A stretch of 64,000 nt of DNA, from positions 1 through 64,000 of the forward strand of contig JABCRI010000113.1 of NCBI GenBank assembly GCA_015143295.1, given 5' to 3'. The stretch's first letter is position 1; each line of letters begins with the position of its first letter. Origin of the DNA: Tetracentron sinense (Eukaryota; Streptophyta; Magnoliopsida; Trochodendrales; Trochodendraceae). The notes under the pieces are model-generated. The model worked only from the letters and a program-made list of their open reading frames with translations, did not search any database and was not told the DNA's origin. Shown in pieces: positions 20,259 through 32,758 of this stretch. Both the position numbers and the translations under genes were made by a program.

Positions 20259-21463
20259 TCTACGAGTGCAAAGCGCCTATCAAATCTAGACCTGAAGCGT
20301 AGTATCGTTTGAATTTATCCATGTTTACGAACTCTGGGAGGTCTCCATCATCCATACATCTAATTTTTAAGGGTGCCGCCAGAGAATTTTTCTCAGACAA
20401 TGTATAGGCATTCGTAGTTGGGAGTGAACTTGCCCATCGGGTCAAAGCGGTTTGGCAACATTTTTTGGAGAACAAGGTCACCAACTTCGATACTTCGGGA
20501 CTTGACTTTCTTGTTGAATTCCTCAGCCATGCGCCTCTGGTAGGCTTGGGAGTGGTTGATGGCTTTCAGTCACCTTTCCTCTATCAGATTCAACTACTCA
20601 TACCGGGCTTGTGCTCATTCTGTTTCTGAGATTTCTTCTTTCATTAACATCCGAAGTGATGGAATTTCTACTTTGATGGGAAGATTGTTTCCATACCATA
20701 AGTCAAAGAAAATGGTGTTACCCTAGTTGAGGTTTAGATGGACATTCTGTAGACCATGAGTGCATATGGGAGCATCTCATGCCACGTAGAGTAACTGGTT
20801 GCCATTTTTTCTATGATCTTCATCATGTTTTTTATGGTGGCTTCAACTGCACCATTGGTTTCTAGCCTGTATAGCATGGAGTTTTGATGTCATATCTTGA
20901 ATTTCTGACAGAGATTAGTCAACTCCTTGTTGTAGAAATTGAGAGCATTATCTATTACAATCTTTTACGGGACACCGTATCGGCAGATGATATCATTTTT
21001 TAGAAAGCGCTGAACTACAGAGGCAGTGACATTAGCATAAGAGGTTGCTTTGACCCATTTTGTGAAATAATCAATTGCTACCAGGATGAATCGATGTTTA
21101 TTTGATGCTTTTGGAGCTATGAGTCTGATAACGTCGATGCCCCAGGCTGAGAATGGCCAAAGAGCAGTGAGGTTGTGTAGCTTGGTCTGTAGTGCATTGA
21201 TTTTGTCGACATAGATTTGGCATTGGTGGTATTTTTGTACATGCCGGTAATAGTCAAATTCCATCGTAGACCAATAGTAGCCCAGTCTGAGTATCTTTTT
21301 AGACAGTATTAACCCGTTCATATGTGGCCCACAAATTCCTCCGTGAACTTCTTCAACCACCTATGTAGTTTCTCTAGTGTTGAGGCATCTAAGCCAGATC
21401 GTATTCGGTGATTTCTTGTACAAAATTCCTCTTAAGAGGACAAACTGAATGACTAGTCTTCTG
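20259..21463 (-). pseudogene. pol: Integrase (3' end of pol) of element D, degraded and cut by C
   Basis: The best piece is 20965-21360: the zinc-binding region, the first catalytic Asp (WGID) and AIDYFTKW, RYGVP. Coding similarity also runs on to 21463, where C begins mid-frame, and down to about 20259 with several stops. One zinc-binding Cys appears replaced by Tyr (KYHQC). The catalytic Glu region reads TNGAVEATIKN. The tail has DGDLPEFVNMDKFKRYYA, typical of Tat integrase C-termini. Clearly inactive. Confidence 0.8.
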
Positions 21464-21759
21464 TGTAAAGTCAAAATATTGTTGGCAAAATTTTGAGCCC
21501 AAAATGTTGTATAGAGGTCATAAAAGGTCTCATCCGGTTGGAAGACAATGTGAAGAAGAAGCCGTGAAGAAGCAGTGAAGAATCTTGAAACTACATCACT
21601 AAGCTTGGCTCAAAAAGTAAGTTTTGAAAGAGAGACCTAGATGACCTTAGGTTACCTCATGAAATTGTCCCATTCATCATAAATGTTTAGTTAAAAAACA
21701 CTAGAGGTATAGGGGATTGCATTTAAAGATAAAAGGAGCAAAATAGTGAAAAATTGCAC

Positions 21760-21985
21760 CCCAGGGTCGACCTTTACCGTTTTGGGTGGACCCTGAATTG
21801 CTCAAGTTGTGTATGAGGTTTTTAGGCAGAGAGTTGATTTTGTGAGGGTCGACCTTGGAGGACCATCCGGTCAACCGAAAGGCACCATCCGGTCGACCCT
21901 GATATGGGGTTTTGATTTTGTCTTGATTCTTGCTATAGTGGGTTGACCCAGGGAACCCCCAGGGTCGACCTTGATATGGAAAAAC
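21760..21985 (+). repeat. GGTCGACC / CCATCCGGTCGACC palindrome cluster
   Basis: Six or seven copies of GGTCGACC-type motifs, some extended to CCATCCGGTCGACC. The 3' LTR has a matching cluster (about 55265-55490) with an extra unit. Palindrome clusters upstream of the promoter are an established feature of Sirevirus LTRs; these are a different sequence. Confidence 0.75.
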
Positions 21986-22033
21986 CTTTTATTCTTGGTT
22001 TCAGTAGTTTCTAAACCCTTGGTTTTATGCCTT

Positions 22034-22040
22034 TATATAT
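22034..22040 (+). promoter_or_regulatory. TATA box of the C 5' LTR
   Basis: TATATAT in GCCTTTATATATGGGAC. The same block is at 55541-55550 in the 3' LTR. Confidence 0.65.
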
Positions 22041-22687
22041 GGGACCTCTCCCAATCTGTGAAGGCTATTCCTTGGAGACTTTTTAGAGCATTTTGTGCCT
22101 ACTTTGAGCTTATGAAATCTCTTGGATTCATTGATCCTGATCTCCAGTAGTTGGCCTCTAGGTTTTGCATAGTGTTAAAGCATATTTTCTCAACTTTGCA
22201 TTAGATGATCCTTAATCATAAAGAGATCACCCTAGGGCTTCCAAAAAACCCTAAACCCACTGTATGCTCTTCTGTGAGTGCTGGTTAGCCTGAGCTAAAG
22301 CCGTCAAGGATGGAGATCGGTCTTCGGAGACTGTGGTTGATCACTTTAAGTAAGATTGGCCGGTGAGGAACCGGAGCTGCTGTTGCGGGGATCGAACATG
22401 CTGTGTTCGTGGTTTGCAAGCTGAAGAATCGATACCGAGGAACGGTGTGTCGTGTCCGGTTGGGTAAGATTCGAGTCTTGTATTATTCAAATCTTCTCAT
22501 AGTGAATTTTATGCTGGACTAGGTCCCGTGGTTTTTCCCAGAATGGTTTTCCACGTAAAAATCTTGTGTGTTCAAGTAAAATTGATTGTGTGTGATTGAT
22601 TAAAATTAAAATTGGTAGAGAAAATTGAAGTAGACCTATTCACCCCCCCTCTAGGTCTAAGAGTGCATTGAAATAAGGAATTTCACT

Positions 22688-22700
22688 TGGTATCAGATCA
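22688..22700 (+). other. Primer-binding site of C
   Basis: TTGGTATCAGATC two bases after the LTR end; initiator tRNA-Met type, with one change from the usual GAGC. Confidence 0.75.
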
Positions 22701-22756
22701 GGTTCACTCATAAGGTTAAATCCCTTAAGTGTGATCTTGTGTCTATCCTTAAGTCA

Positions 22757-24046
22757 ATGGCTACTTTAAGAGAGGGTGGATCCATCTCTTATCCCTCACT
22801 ATTCGATGGGAACAATTATGCATATTGGAAAGCTCGAATGAGAGCATTTATCAAATCTATAGACGAGAGAATCTAGATGTCCATTTAGGATGGATGGACT
22901 CCACCGGTGAATATTCTAGGTGATGTAATTCTCACTAAAAGTACCAAGGATTGGAGCAAAGAAGAGCTCAAGACAAGTGGTTGGAACACGAAAGGTCTCA
23001 ATGCCATCTTTACTGTAGTCACTGTTGAAGAATTCAGACGAATCTCTTCATGTGAAACAGCAAAGGAGGCATGAGATATTCTGGAAATGACTCATGAAGG
23101 TACAACCACTGTCAAGATCTCTAAGCTTCAAATTCTCACCACAAAATTTAAAAATCCGAAAATGGAGGACAAGGACACATTTGATGAATTCTATGCTAAA
23201 TAAGTGACATTGTCAACTCCAGTTTCAACCTGGGTGAGAAAATCAGTGAATCCAAGATTGTCAGAAAAATCCTTAGATCTCTACCCGAAAGGTTTCAATC
23301 TAAGGTCACTGCCATCGAGGAGAGCAAGAACGTTGCTGCTCTCAAGATTGAGGAATTAGTCAGATTACTCCAAACCTACGAACTCAATCTTCGAGCATCC
23401 AAGAAAAACAAATCTGTAGCCTTGAAAAATGTCAAAGGAGACCTTGGAAGAGGATGACAGTGATGCTGAGTTGGGAGAGAAGGAATTGGCTCTATTTGTT
23501 AAAAAATTTCAAAAATATCTGAAAACAAATAGAAGGTTCAAGCTTAAACCAGGAGGAAAACCTCTTGAAAAGCCAAAGTCAAAATCTTGGGATAACAAGA
23601 AGGTCCGCAAAGGAACTGACAAGAAATCTCGTGGCATTCAATGCTATGAATGCAAAGGCTACGACCATATTTCACCTGATTGTCCTACAAAAAGAAGACT
23701 AAGGGAAATGTGATGAATGCCACATGGGATGACAGTGATTCTGATGAAGAACAATCTGAAAGCTCTACCTCAAGTGAGGAATCTGAAAATCACATGGCTT
23801 TCACTGTCATCCTATCAGAGATAGACCATCCTCCCACTACTCATGAAGAGAAGAGTGATGAAGATCGAGTAAGTGAGTCTAGTGAAGATCATGATCAGAG
23901 TCACACTGTCTCTGAGTCTGATGAAGATATGGAAAAAGCCTATGAAATGTTGTTTTCTGAAAGCCATAAGCTGAAGAAAGCTAAGATCTCTTTAAACAAG
24001 CAAATTAAATTTATCCAACAAGAAAGAGACTCTTGCAAACTAGAAG
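22757..24046 (+). pseudogene. gag: Gag of element C, first part
   Basis: Starts at ATG 22757 (MATLREGG, then YPSLFDGNNYAYWKARM). A UBN2-type gag core follows, with ILRSLPERF and KIEELVRLL. A zinc knuckle CX2CX4HX4C lies at 23643-23683 (CYECKGYDHISPDC), then a very acidic region starting MNATWDDSDSDEE. Stops occur where the family has Trp or Gln (for example TAG at 22874, TAG near 22887, TGA near 23072), and frameshifts near 23202, 23430 and 23690. Element G interrupts it at 24046; the frame resumes at 36344. Confidence 0.85.
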
Positions 24047-25603
24047 TGATATTCGCTTAAAAGTGTTTGTTTTTCGCGATTATCCTTTAAGAATTATTGA
24101 ACTCTCCTACGTAAAACTTTTATTTTTACAAAATTTTCTACGTAAGAGTTTTATCAATTGCATAGAACACACTTTTCTAGTTAAAATGATGTATTTGCAT
24201 AGTTTAAACACATTTATGAAAGTCTAGATACTGAGTCATTTCGATGAACCCTCATTACGTGTTTTAATTGTCTCAGGAACCCTAACTGGATGATTTGCAA
24301 GGACCGGAGGCCGAAGTTAAGCATCAAAGCCCATTACAAAAGACTAAAGAGCCAACAGGCTATACCAAGTAGATGCAGGCCAAGTGTGGGCTAAGCCAAG
24401 AGATCACAATTACAAAATGAGGCCTAGGGAGCTGAAGAGTTGATTTCCAAGAAAGAAGACTTGAGTAATAAAGATCACTATACAAGACAAAGGAGAAAAG
24501 CTTGCTTAGTCGGTGAAATCTATGGGAGATTGTGTTAGAGACCATTCAAAACCCTTTGCCATCATTTTCTCTTCCTTTTCTCTTTTATTTCTCAAAAACC
24601 CTAATATCTCTCTCCTAATCCTATTCGTCCAACCTTAATCATCTTAGCCGTCCATCCTTACTTTTCAAAGCCCTATTTAGTTCAGCATCCTAAACCTAGC
24701 CACCACCTTCTAGCCTAAATCCTAGCCATCCATTTCACTAAACCTAAATCCTAGCCACCCATTTCACTAACCCTAAAACCCTAATATCTATGAGATTAGT
24801 AGCCACACCTCACTTTCCCACTTTCCATTCTAGCCATTTTTCTTTAGTTAGAAACCTTGGCTAATTCAAAAACTTTCCAAAATTCTAAATCCTTAGTTCC
24901 AAAACCATTCATCCCTCCCCCTCTATATAACTCACAGCCATGTGTGGCCATATTCAATTCTAAAACTTTCTCTCATTCTAACCTCCATCTCTCCTCACAT
25001 CTCATTGTGGTGACCGTACCACACACCTCTCTTTTCTCTCTCTTTATCTCACATCTCACCTCTTCTTGAGTTCTAACCTTACATTCTCTCTCACTTCTCC
25101 CATTGGTGTTCGGTTTACAAAAGCATCTCTTGCATTAGAGAAAGTGGAAGATCACCATAGCAATGCTCCTCTCACTCTTGGATTTACAACTTGTTTCTTA
25201 CTTTTTAGATGTTCTTGCATTATTTATAGAGCAAGCTTTGTAAGTGGTATTTTTAATTTTAATGATAAATTTCTCTTCATCATTGTTATTTTATGTTCCT
25301 TGTCTTTTATTAATATGTTTCAAGCTATTTGTTTCATGGTGATTAGTAGATCTTAATACCTCTTCCCAAATTATAATTATTTAAAAAAAAATAAAATTCG
25401 ACTCCATTTTCTCATCTCTCCATCTTTCTCTAAGTATCCCATTTTTTTTTTTCTTGCACTAACTTAACTAACCCCGAGTGAGGATTTGACATCCGACACA
25501 CCCTATGCATAATTCATATTTTGCAGGAATTTAAGAATCAGATATTACAAATATTTGTTGAAATAGGGTGCTTCGTTTCAACGACCGAAAAACCCCACTT
25601 TCA
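24047..25603 (+). repeat. 5' LTR of element G
   Basis: Partner of 34814-36338. A 30-bp repeat (CCTAGCCATCCATTTCACTAA) lies twice at 24717-24772, CCCTAAA-like runs follow, and the TATA box is at 24923-24930 (CTCTATATAACTCAC). Small indels separate the two LTRs, including about 25 bp near 24335-24360 present only here. Confidence 0.9.
24923..24930 (+). promoter_or_regulatory. TATA box of the G 5' LTR
   Basis: CTATATAA before CTCAC. Conserved in the 3' LTR (35665-35672) and, in reverse orientation, in G2 near 63614-63624. Confidence 0.7.
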
Positions 25604-25605
25604 AA

Positions 25606-25618
25606 TGGCGCCGTTGCC
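25606..25618 (+). other. Primer-binding site of G (tRNA-Asp type)
   Basis: TGGCGCCGTTGCC two bases after the LTR end, the site known for Athila elements. Confidence 0.9.
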
Positions 25619-27402
25619 ACACGGGTGAAGGAAGTGCATAAAGAAAGAAGAAAAATTTTCAGGAAACACAAAAAAAAAAAAAAAAAAACAGCAAGGGATT
25701 TGGGATCCCCTTCTTCTCTTTCTTTTCTACTTGGTTATTTTTATTTTTTTTAAGCGGATGGCCAAGTGCAACTTGTAATAATTTAGGACTTTCTACATCT
25801 TTTTTTATTATTATTTTTAGATATGTGTTCAAGGGCTTAGCAACCCTTGATCGAAAAAACAAAAAATATATAAAAGAAAAAAACAGCAAAAAAAAAAAAA
25901 AAGTTTTAGGTTTAGATTTACATTCTATTTTTTTTAGGTGATTAGTATTTTGGGAATTATTACTTTTGGAGACTTTTCAAATAGGAATTTTGTTAATTTT
26001 AGGCATTTTCCCATATCTTTTAGAAATTTAGCATATTTTTTTGGAAATTTCTGATTTTCAAAAAAATTTCTAAATCTAACTAAATCTTTATAGTGGAAAA
26101 GTCTATCTTTAACACAATTCCATTTTGGGAAGTTTGCCCTGATTTCATCAATTTAAATTGGAAGGTTTCCAAAACTTGAGGGAAAATTTAGGAATAGTAG
26201 TTCCCTACTTTAGGAAACTACTAAGTTTGAATTAAAACCCAAATTTGGAAATTAATTAATCTGCCTAATTCACTGAATGTTGTGTGCAACCCTTTAAAGG
26301 CAGCCACCTTCCAAAAATAATTCCCAATCACTTGACCTATATTTTATTGTGCACTAATTTGTGCACAGGGAAGGAGTGTGAGTAGGGAGTATTAGCTCAG
26401 AGTGGGCCCAAGCCCATTACCCCTCCCTACCTCATGGAGGCGACCCCGTGGCATAGCCCACAGGTAGGTACATGTTCTATACCTCGCTTGAAAGCGATCC
26501 CGGGTGTTGATTGAGCATCTAGGTGGTGATTGTTTATTTGCTTTTGTACAACTTTTTCGAACTGTGTGGATGGCTGAAAAATACATTAATTAAAGAGCAA
26601 ACCCAGCTCTACTTGAAACTGGTGGGATTTCATCACCCACCTCATCACTCCAGCTGTGTGAACCCAAAAGCAATTTAATAAAATGAACCAAGATGTAGAG
26701 ACAAATTTAGCTCGGTGTTCATAGGACCATCACAAAATAAGTGAATCCTTCATTTTTGAGTCGAATAAGACCACGAGCGCGGGTCCCTGTTTCTTAACAT
26801 ACCCATAGGTCCTTACTACTTTAGTATACTGAGATATTAAGTGGCCTCCTCAAAATCTTGTTAGTTAACTGTGCTTGTTGACTTAGGAACACAATCTAGT
26901 CCAAGTTATTCTTTCGAGAATACACTTGTCAAACTACTTGATTGATCCGGCTAATCTGGGATGTACTTAAGCTTGCCATTGTGCGACACGTCTGTCTAGG
27001 CTACGAATTCTCTTGTAGTTAACTCGTGTTAGTACTGGAAGGTTAGCTTGCAAGTGAAACCTTTGTAAGAACCCTAGAGTGCAAGTCAGTTCGATGGATT
27101 AAACAAGATAAAATCAGTGGTCCCACCCACTGTCATAATCTACTTGCCCACACAGATAGAAAGATAAAGCCCAGAAAATTGTTGATTGTTTAGCTTTGGC
27201 TTAGGGTTATCTTTGTGTTCTGTGTGCATCATATAGATTCACTCAGGTTAGTGTCTCCTTTGGTAATTTTTTGCCAGCTCTAGGGCATATTTTTCAAGTA
27301 TATGCCCTGTTGGGTCCGATCCAACAAGCAATTGATTCGATCTGAGAGTCATTCAATTCTCATAGAATCATTTACAGAGTCATCCCCTCCCTTCAAATTC
27401 CC
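25619..27402 (+). other. Untranslated leader of element G
   Basis: About 1.8 kb with no supported gene. It holds poly-A and poly-T runs (about 25669-25690 and 25885-25905), AT-rich sequence to 26350 and more balanced sequence up to the gag start. Long leaders are usual in Athila elements. Confidence 0.7.
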
Positions 27403-28740
27403 ATGGCAGCAGAAAGGCCCCTCATTGAGACCTATGAACCAATTTCTGCTAACCCTCCTAATTGTATTGTACTTCCACCAACGGAAGCGGCTCAATTCGA
27501 AATCAGACCGCATACAGTACAAATGCTACCTACCTTCCATGGTCTTGCTAGAGAAGATCCATACACTCATTTACGGCAATTCCTAAATATCTGCACATTG
27601 TTTAAAAATCAGTACCTCAATGAAGAAAATGTTAGATTAAGGGTCTTCCCATTCTCTCTGAAAGATAAAGCCTCTGCTTGGCTTTACTCTCTTCCTGCTG
27701 ACTCGATTACAACTTGGGCCGAGTTAGTTGCTAAATTCATGTCTAAATTTTATCCGATGTCTAGGACAAATGAAATGAAACAATTCATTCAAGACTTCCG
27801 ACAGAAGTCCGATGAAAAATTCTATGAAGCATGGGATTGATGAGTCCCGGAACATGCTGGAATCTATGTGTCAAGGAAAATTCATGCACAAGACTCCTAC
27901 AGAAGCCTACTTATTCCTCATAGAATTAGGAGAAAACTCCCAGCATTGGACGACTAATTCTGAATTTGGTTGAACTACTCTACCCTCCAGGACTTCCATG
28001 AGACATAAGGTTAAAAGTGATCCTGAATTGAAATCCCTGCTCCTGGAACTCACAAAATCTGTTTCAGCCTTAGCCGTATCAGTTCAGAAACCAATACCTT
28101 CCAATACTGTCATGCATGTGGGTCAGGATAACCCAATCATGCATTGTGATTTCTGTCTGCAGAATACCCATTCCACTTCTACATGTCCTTTAAATGAAGG
28201 ATGTGCCCCACAAATTCAAGAAGAGGTCTGTAACTTCAGTACCTTTAAACCTCCCACTCCAAATTCCTATAGCCAGACTTACCATCCGGATACTAGAAAT
28301 CATCCAAATTTTTCTTGGAAGCAACAGTCTGCCCCACAGCAGCGACCGTAATTGGGTACTTATCCTCCAGGGTTTCACCAACCCAATAGGCCATATAATG
28401 GGCAGTACTCGCAACAGAAGTATCACCAATATCAGCAACCTCACCAGAATTCTTATTCTGGACAGCAGAGAGCCCCTCCACATCTGCCAAATCAGCAGTT
28501 AGTCCCAGTTGCTCCCCAGTCCTATAATTACTCTGCCCCTCTGAGCTCTAATAGAGAGTTGGTGCAACAGCTTCCCTCAGCTGCACCACAACATCATACT
28601 CTTAAACCTGGTCTAGAAGACCTTCTCTCTCAGTTTATAACACGGCAAGAACAATCTTACCAGTGTCTAGAGCACCGGCTAGGTTAATTAGAAGCCGAGA
28701 GAGAGAGGGAAAATTCCCTAGCCAACCTATTGTCAATCCA
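27403..28740 (+). pseudogene. gag: Gag of element G
   Basis: Starts MAAERPLIETYEP at 27403. The retrotransposon gag domain is at about residues 40-145 (AREDPYTHLRQF, SAWLYSLP, FMSKFYP). The frame stops right after EAW at 27838-27840, where sequence expected in the family is missing, so a deletion of roughly 100 bp is likely. Later pieces (27998-28351; 28352-28687) carry a CX2CX4HX4C-like CDFCLQNTHSTSTC and Gln/Pro-rich sequence, separated by stops near 27976 and 28349 and a shift near 28680. Confidence 0.82.
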
Positions 28741-30123
28741 AAGGGAAATACCAAGGAGGTAGTTTATGAAGTCTGTTCGCAATCCACGAACCACAAATTT
28801 CAGGGTGAGGTACAAGCTGTTACCACACTCCGCTCAGGCAGAAATGTTGACATGGGAGTACAACCATGTCCAGTGCCATCAAAGGCACCAACTGCTCACT
28901 TAGAGGAATCCAGCTCCAAAGCTGCTGCCTCTACCTTTGCACCCAAATCTGATATTCCTGTGCAGAAACCTCAGGTTAAGGACAAGCCAATTTGTCAGTT
29001 GAAGCCACCTTTCCCAGAAAGGCTTGTTCAAAATAAAAGGGATCAACAATTCTCAGAGATCATGGAAGTCTTCAAAGACTTACAGATCAACATCCCGTTC
29101 CTTACTGTTATCAAGCAGATTCCAACTTATGCTAAGTTCCTCAAGGACTTATGCACTGTCAAGCGGCGTACTCATGTACCCAAGGATGCCTTTTTGGCCG
29201 AGAAGGCCACTGCGTTCATTCAAAGCAATGGCATTATAAAATTCAAGGATCCTGGAAGCCCTACCATTCCGTGTGGAATAGGGAATGATTTCACCTGCAC
29301 CGCCTTACTCGACTTAGGAGCCAGTGTGAATCTCCTACCCTACTCAGTCTATCAGGAATTAGGCTTAAAGGACATGAAGCCTACTAGGGTCACATTAAAA
29401 CTTGCGGACCAATCTATAAAGATCCCTAGAGGTATCATTGAGGATGTCCTAGTAAAAGTTGCAGACTTTTACTATCCGGTCGATTTCATCATTCTCGACA
29501 CAGAACCATGTTTGGATAATAGGATACCTGTCATTTTGGGCAGACCTTTCCTAGCTACTGCTGATGCACACATAGGGTGTAGGGATGGGAACATGTCGAT
29601 CACTTTTGGCAACCTCAAAGCCGAGGTCAACATCTTTCGCTTAATGCACCAACCTACCGATGTTGACATGGTTGAGGAAATGTGTGCTGTTGAGAGTCTA
29701 ACTCAGGACTCTCCCGAAGACATACTTCGTCAGTGTCTCGAACACTTTGGGGCTGATTTTCAATCTGAAATAGCCATTTCTAAAGTCAATGATCTCTTAG
29801 AGTCTACTCCTTTGATTTCTACTCCTGCTCCACTCAATGAGTTTGAGCCTTTGATAACCTTGGATAGAGAACCACTTTCCATCCTCTCTGTATCCATTGA
29901 GATCGAATCCACTGATGCCTCAGTGCCTAAGCTTGAACTGAAACCTCTTCCTTTAGAGCTTACATATGCTTACCTTGGACCAGAGGAAACTTATCAAGTC
30001 ATCATCGCATCTGCTCTCTCTGAATTCCAAAGAGAGAAACTTCTAAAATTGTTGAAAAAGCACAAGACCGCCATTGGTTGGACGATGGATGACATTCATG
30101 GAATAAAGACTTCTTTTTGCTAA
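28741..30123 (+). pseudogene. pol: Protease region of element G pol
   Basis: One open stretch covering the gag-protease linker and the aspartic protease. The active-site motif is LLDLGASVNLLP at about 29294-29330, of the DLGAS type found in Athila and Tat elements, followed by ILGRPFLATADA. It ends with an early stop at 30121 just before the reverse transcriptase. The frame continues from the stretch at 28663. Confidence 0.85.
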
Positions 30124-31656
30124 CACCATATCTATCTAGAAGATGATTCCAGGACTTCTAGGGAGCCTCAAAGGAGGCTAAATCCTATTTTAAAGGAATT
30201 TGTCAGGGATGAAATCCTTAAACTGCTGGATGCAGGAATCATCTATCCCATCTTGGACAGCAAATGGGTCAGTCCTATTCATGTTGTGCCCAAGAAAGCA
30301 GGATTCACAGTGGTGGAAAATGAGAAGCAGGAAATGGTCACCCAACGACTAAAGAAAGGTTTGAGAGTTTGTATTGATTACAGAAAACTCAACACCAACA
30401 CTAGGAAAGACCATTTTCCGCTGCCCTTTATTGATAAGATGTTGGAAAGATTGGCTGGTCACTCCTTCTACTGCTTCTTAGATGGATACTCAGGGTACAA
30501 TCAAATATCCATCGCCCCTGAGGACCAAGAGAAAACCACTTTCACCTGTCCTTTCGGCACATTTGCCTATCGTCGCATGGCTTTTGGCCTCTGCAATGCA
30601 CCTGCGACTTTTCAAAGGTGCATGACTAGCATTTTTAGTGACATGGTAGAGAGATTTCTTGAAGTCTTCATGGACGACTTCTCTGTTTTTGGATCATCTT
30701 TTGATGAGTGACTCCATCACCTCAGTTTGGTTTTAAAGCGGTGTCAGGACAAACGCCTTGTCCTAAATTGGGAGAAATTCTACTTCATGGTGAAGAAAGG
30801 CATAGTTTTGGGCCATGTGATATCCGATCAAGGGATAGAGGTTGATAAGGCAAAGATAGATGTTATCTCTACTCTACCAATCCCTAAGTCTGTTCGTGAC
30901 ATTCAATCTTTCCTCGGACATGTTGGTTTTTATCAGAGATTTATCAAGGATTTTTCTCAAATCACTCGTCCCTTGTGTAGTCTCTTGGCTAAGGATAGCC
31001 CTTTTGATTTCAACACCAAGTGTATGACTGCATTTGAGCGCCTCAAATCTGAGCTCACCTCTGCTCCTATCATTCGTCCTCCCGATTGGACCCTTCCGTT
31101 CGAAGTGATGTGTGATGCTTCCGATTATGCCTTAGGTGCAGTTCTAGGGCAGAGAGTCAACAAGCTGCCACATGTCATATACTATGCCAGCAAGACTTTA
31201 AATTCAGCACAATTGAATTATTCCACCATTGAGAAAGAGCTCTTGGCTGTAGTATTTGCCTTGGATAAATTCAGATCTTATTTACTTGACACAAAGGTCA
31301 TAGTCTACTCAGATCATGCAGCACTGCGCTATCTTCTTTCCAAGAAGGATACCAAACCCAGGCTGATTCGTTGGATTCTTTTATTACAAGAATTTGATCT
31401 AGAAATTCGGGACGAGAAAGGAACTGAGAATGTGGTTGCTGACTATTTATCTCGACTGACTGTAGAGTCTATCTCTGAACCTCTACCCATCTTTGAGACC
31501 TTTCCTGATGAACAACTGTTCGCGGTCTCGGATTCTCCGTGGTATGCTGACATTGTCAACTATCTCGTGACTGAAGCCATTCCTTCCCACTGGTCTAAAC
31601 AAGATAAACATCAATTCTTGGCTAGGGTGAAGAACTACTCATGGGACGACCCTTAG
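30124..31656 (+). pseudogene. pol: Reverse transcriptase and RNase H of element G
   Basis: Reverse transcriptase 30253-30711 with CIDYRKLN and the catalytic FMDDFSVFG, the Athila form of the YXDD box. A stop at 30709-30711 precedes [11 protein letters not shown]. RNase H 31080-31460 with [28 protein letters not shown] and [10 protein letters not shown], then the connection domain. A further stop follows at 31654. Confidence 0.88.
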
Positions 31657-32758
31657 AGATAAGTATTGTCCAGACCAGCTCCTTCGTCTGTGTGTCCTTG
31701 AGTCTGAGCAATTGAATATTCTCTCCTCTTGTCATGATCAGCCCTGTGGTGGTCATTTCAGCACTAAAAAGACTGCAGAGAAAGTTCTACAGTGTGGATT
31801 CTACTGGCCATCTCTCTTTCGAGATGCACATGTCTACTCCAAGGCCTACCCAAATTGTCAACATCTAGGTAGAATTTCTTAGAGAAACATGATGCCCCTC
31901 ACACCTATTCAGGTTGATGAGATTTTTGATAGTTGGGGCATCGACTTCATGGGACCATTTCCGATCTCACATGGTTTCCAGTATATTCTCCTTGCTGTCG
32001 ATTATATCTCTAAATGGATAGAGGCAATTCCCACAAAAACCAATGACCATAGAGTTGTGGTTAGATTTCTTAAAGAGAACATCTTCGCTCGATTCGAAGC
32101 CCCCAAAGCTATCATCAGTGATGGGGGAAAAAATTTCTGCAACAGGGTCTTTGAGCATCTTCTAAAAAAGTATAGGGTCACCCACAAGGTCGCCCTTGCT
32201 TATCATCCTCAGACTAGTGGTCAGGTAGAAGTCTCCAACCGTCAGATAAAGCAAATCTTAGAGAAAACAGTCAATACTACTCGTAACGACTGGTCCACTC
32301 ACCTTACTGACTCTCTTTGGGCCTACCGTACTGCTTTCAAGAACCCTCTCAATATGTCTCCGTATCGATTGGTTTTTGGGAAACCATGCCACCTCCTTGT
32401 AGAGTTAGAGCATCGTGCCCTCTGGGCCATTAAAAAGCTAAATTTTGACTTAGACTCTGCAGGCGAGGAGAGGAAACTACAACTTAATGAGTTGGATGAA
32501 TTACGAAATGATGCTTATAGTTTGTCGAAGCAATACAAAGAACAAATGAAAAGGATTCACGACAAGAGCATTCTTAGAAAAGAGTTCAACCCAGGACGGA
32601 AAGTACTTTTGTATAATTCTAGACTCCATATCTTTCCTGGGAAATTAAAATCTAGATGGTCCGGTCCATTCATTGTTACCGAGGTCAAGCCCTATGGGGC
32701 TATCACTGTCAAGGATCCAAAGGATAATTCCACTTTCCAAGTTAATGGTCAACGTTAG
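31657..32758 (+). pseudogene. pol: Integrase of element G
   Basis: The zinc-binding part (31657-31880) is frame-broken (CGGHFS, then a degenerate YPNCQ). The core is open from 31889 to 32758: [10 protein letters not shown] with the first Asp, [12 protein letters not shown] with the second, and [14 protein letters not shown] with the Glu. Tail with [19 protein letters not shown] at 32756-32758 truncates the C-terminus by comparison with the family. Confidence 0.87.

Larger units (their letters stand above)
17811..21463 (-). mobile_element. Element D: 3' end of a Tat/Ogre-type Ty3/gypsy element, reverse strand
   Basis: Reading from high to low coordinate: the end of pol (degraded integrase, 20259-21463), a 1.5 kb 3' non-coding region, then an LTR start (TGTAACGC at 18735) and about 925 bp of U3 up to element E. 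The integrase resembles the Tat lineage (HGGICGPHMNG, WPFSAWGID, AIDYFTKW). The U3 piece matches the start of the F LTR (55721-56620). Element C sits in the integrase at 21463. Confidence 0.75.
21464..22685 (+). repeat. 5' LTR of element C
   Basis: Starts TGTAAAGTCAAAATA and ends AATTTCA, directly before the primer-binding site; 1.22 kb. Matches 54972-55720 up to TAGATGATCC, where the 3' copy is cut. GGTCGACC palindromes lie at about 21760-21985, a TATA box at 22034, and a CCCCCCCTCTAGG stretch near the end, as in E. Confidence 0.88.

Noticed and set aside
24857-25356. Frames of 70 and 96 codons in the G LTRs, present again at 35599-36098
   Set aside because: Ser/Phe-rich translation of pyrimidine-rich leader sequence; the reverse-strand G2 copy does not keep the frames.
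26380-26540. Possible tRNA gene or SINE (block with GCGATCCCGG-like B-box flavour) in the G leader
   Set aside because: No cloverleaf and no proper A and B boxes could be found.
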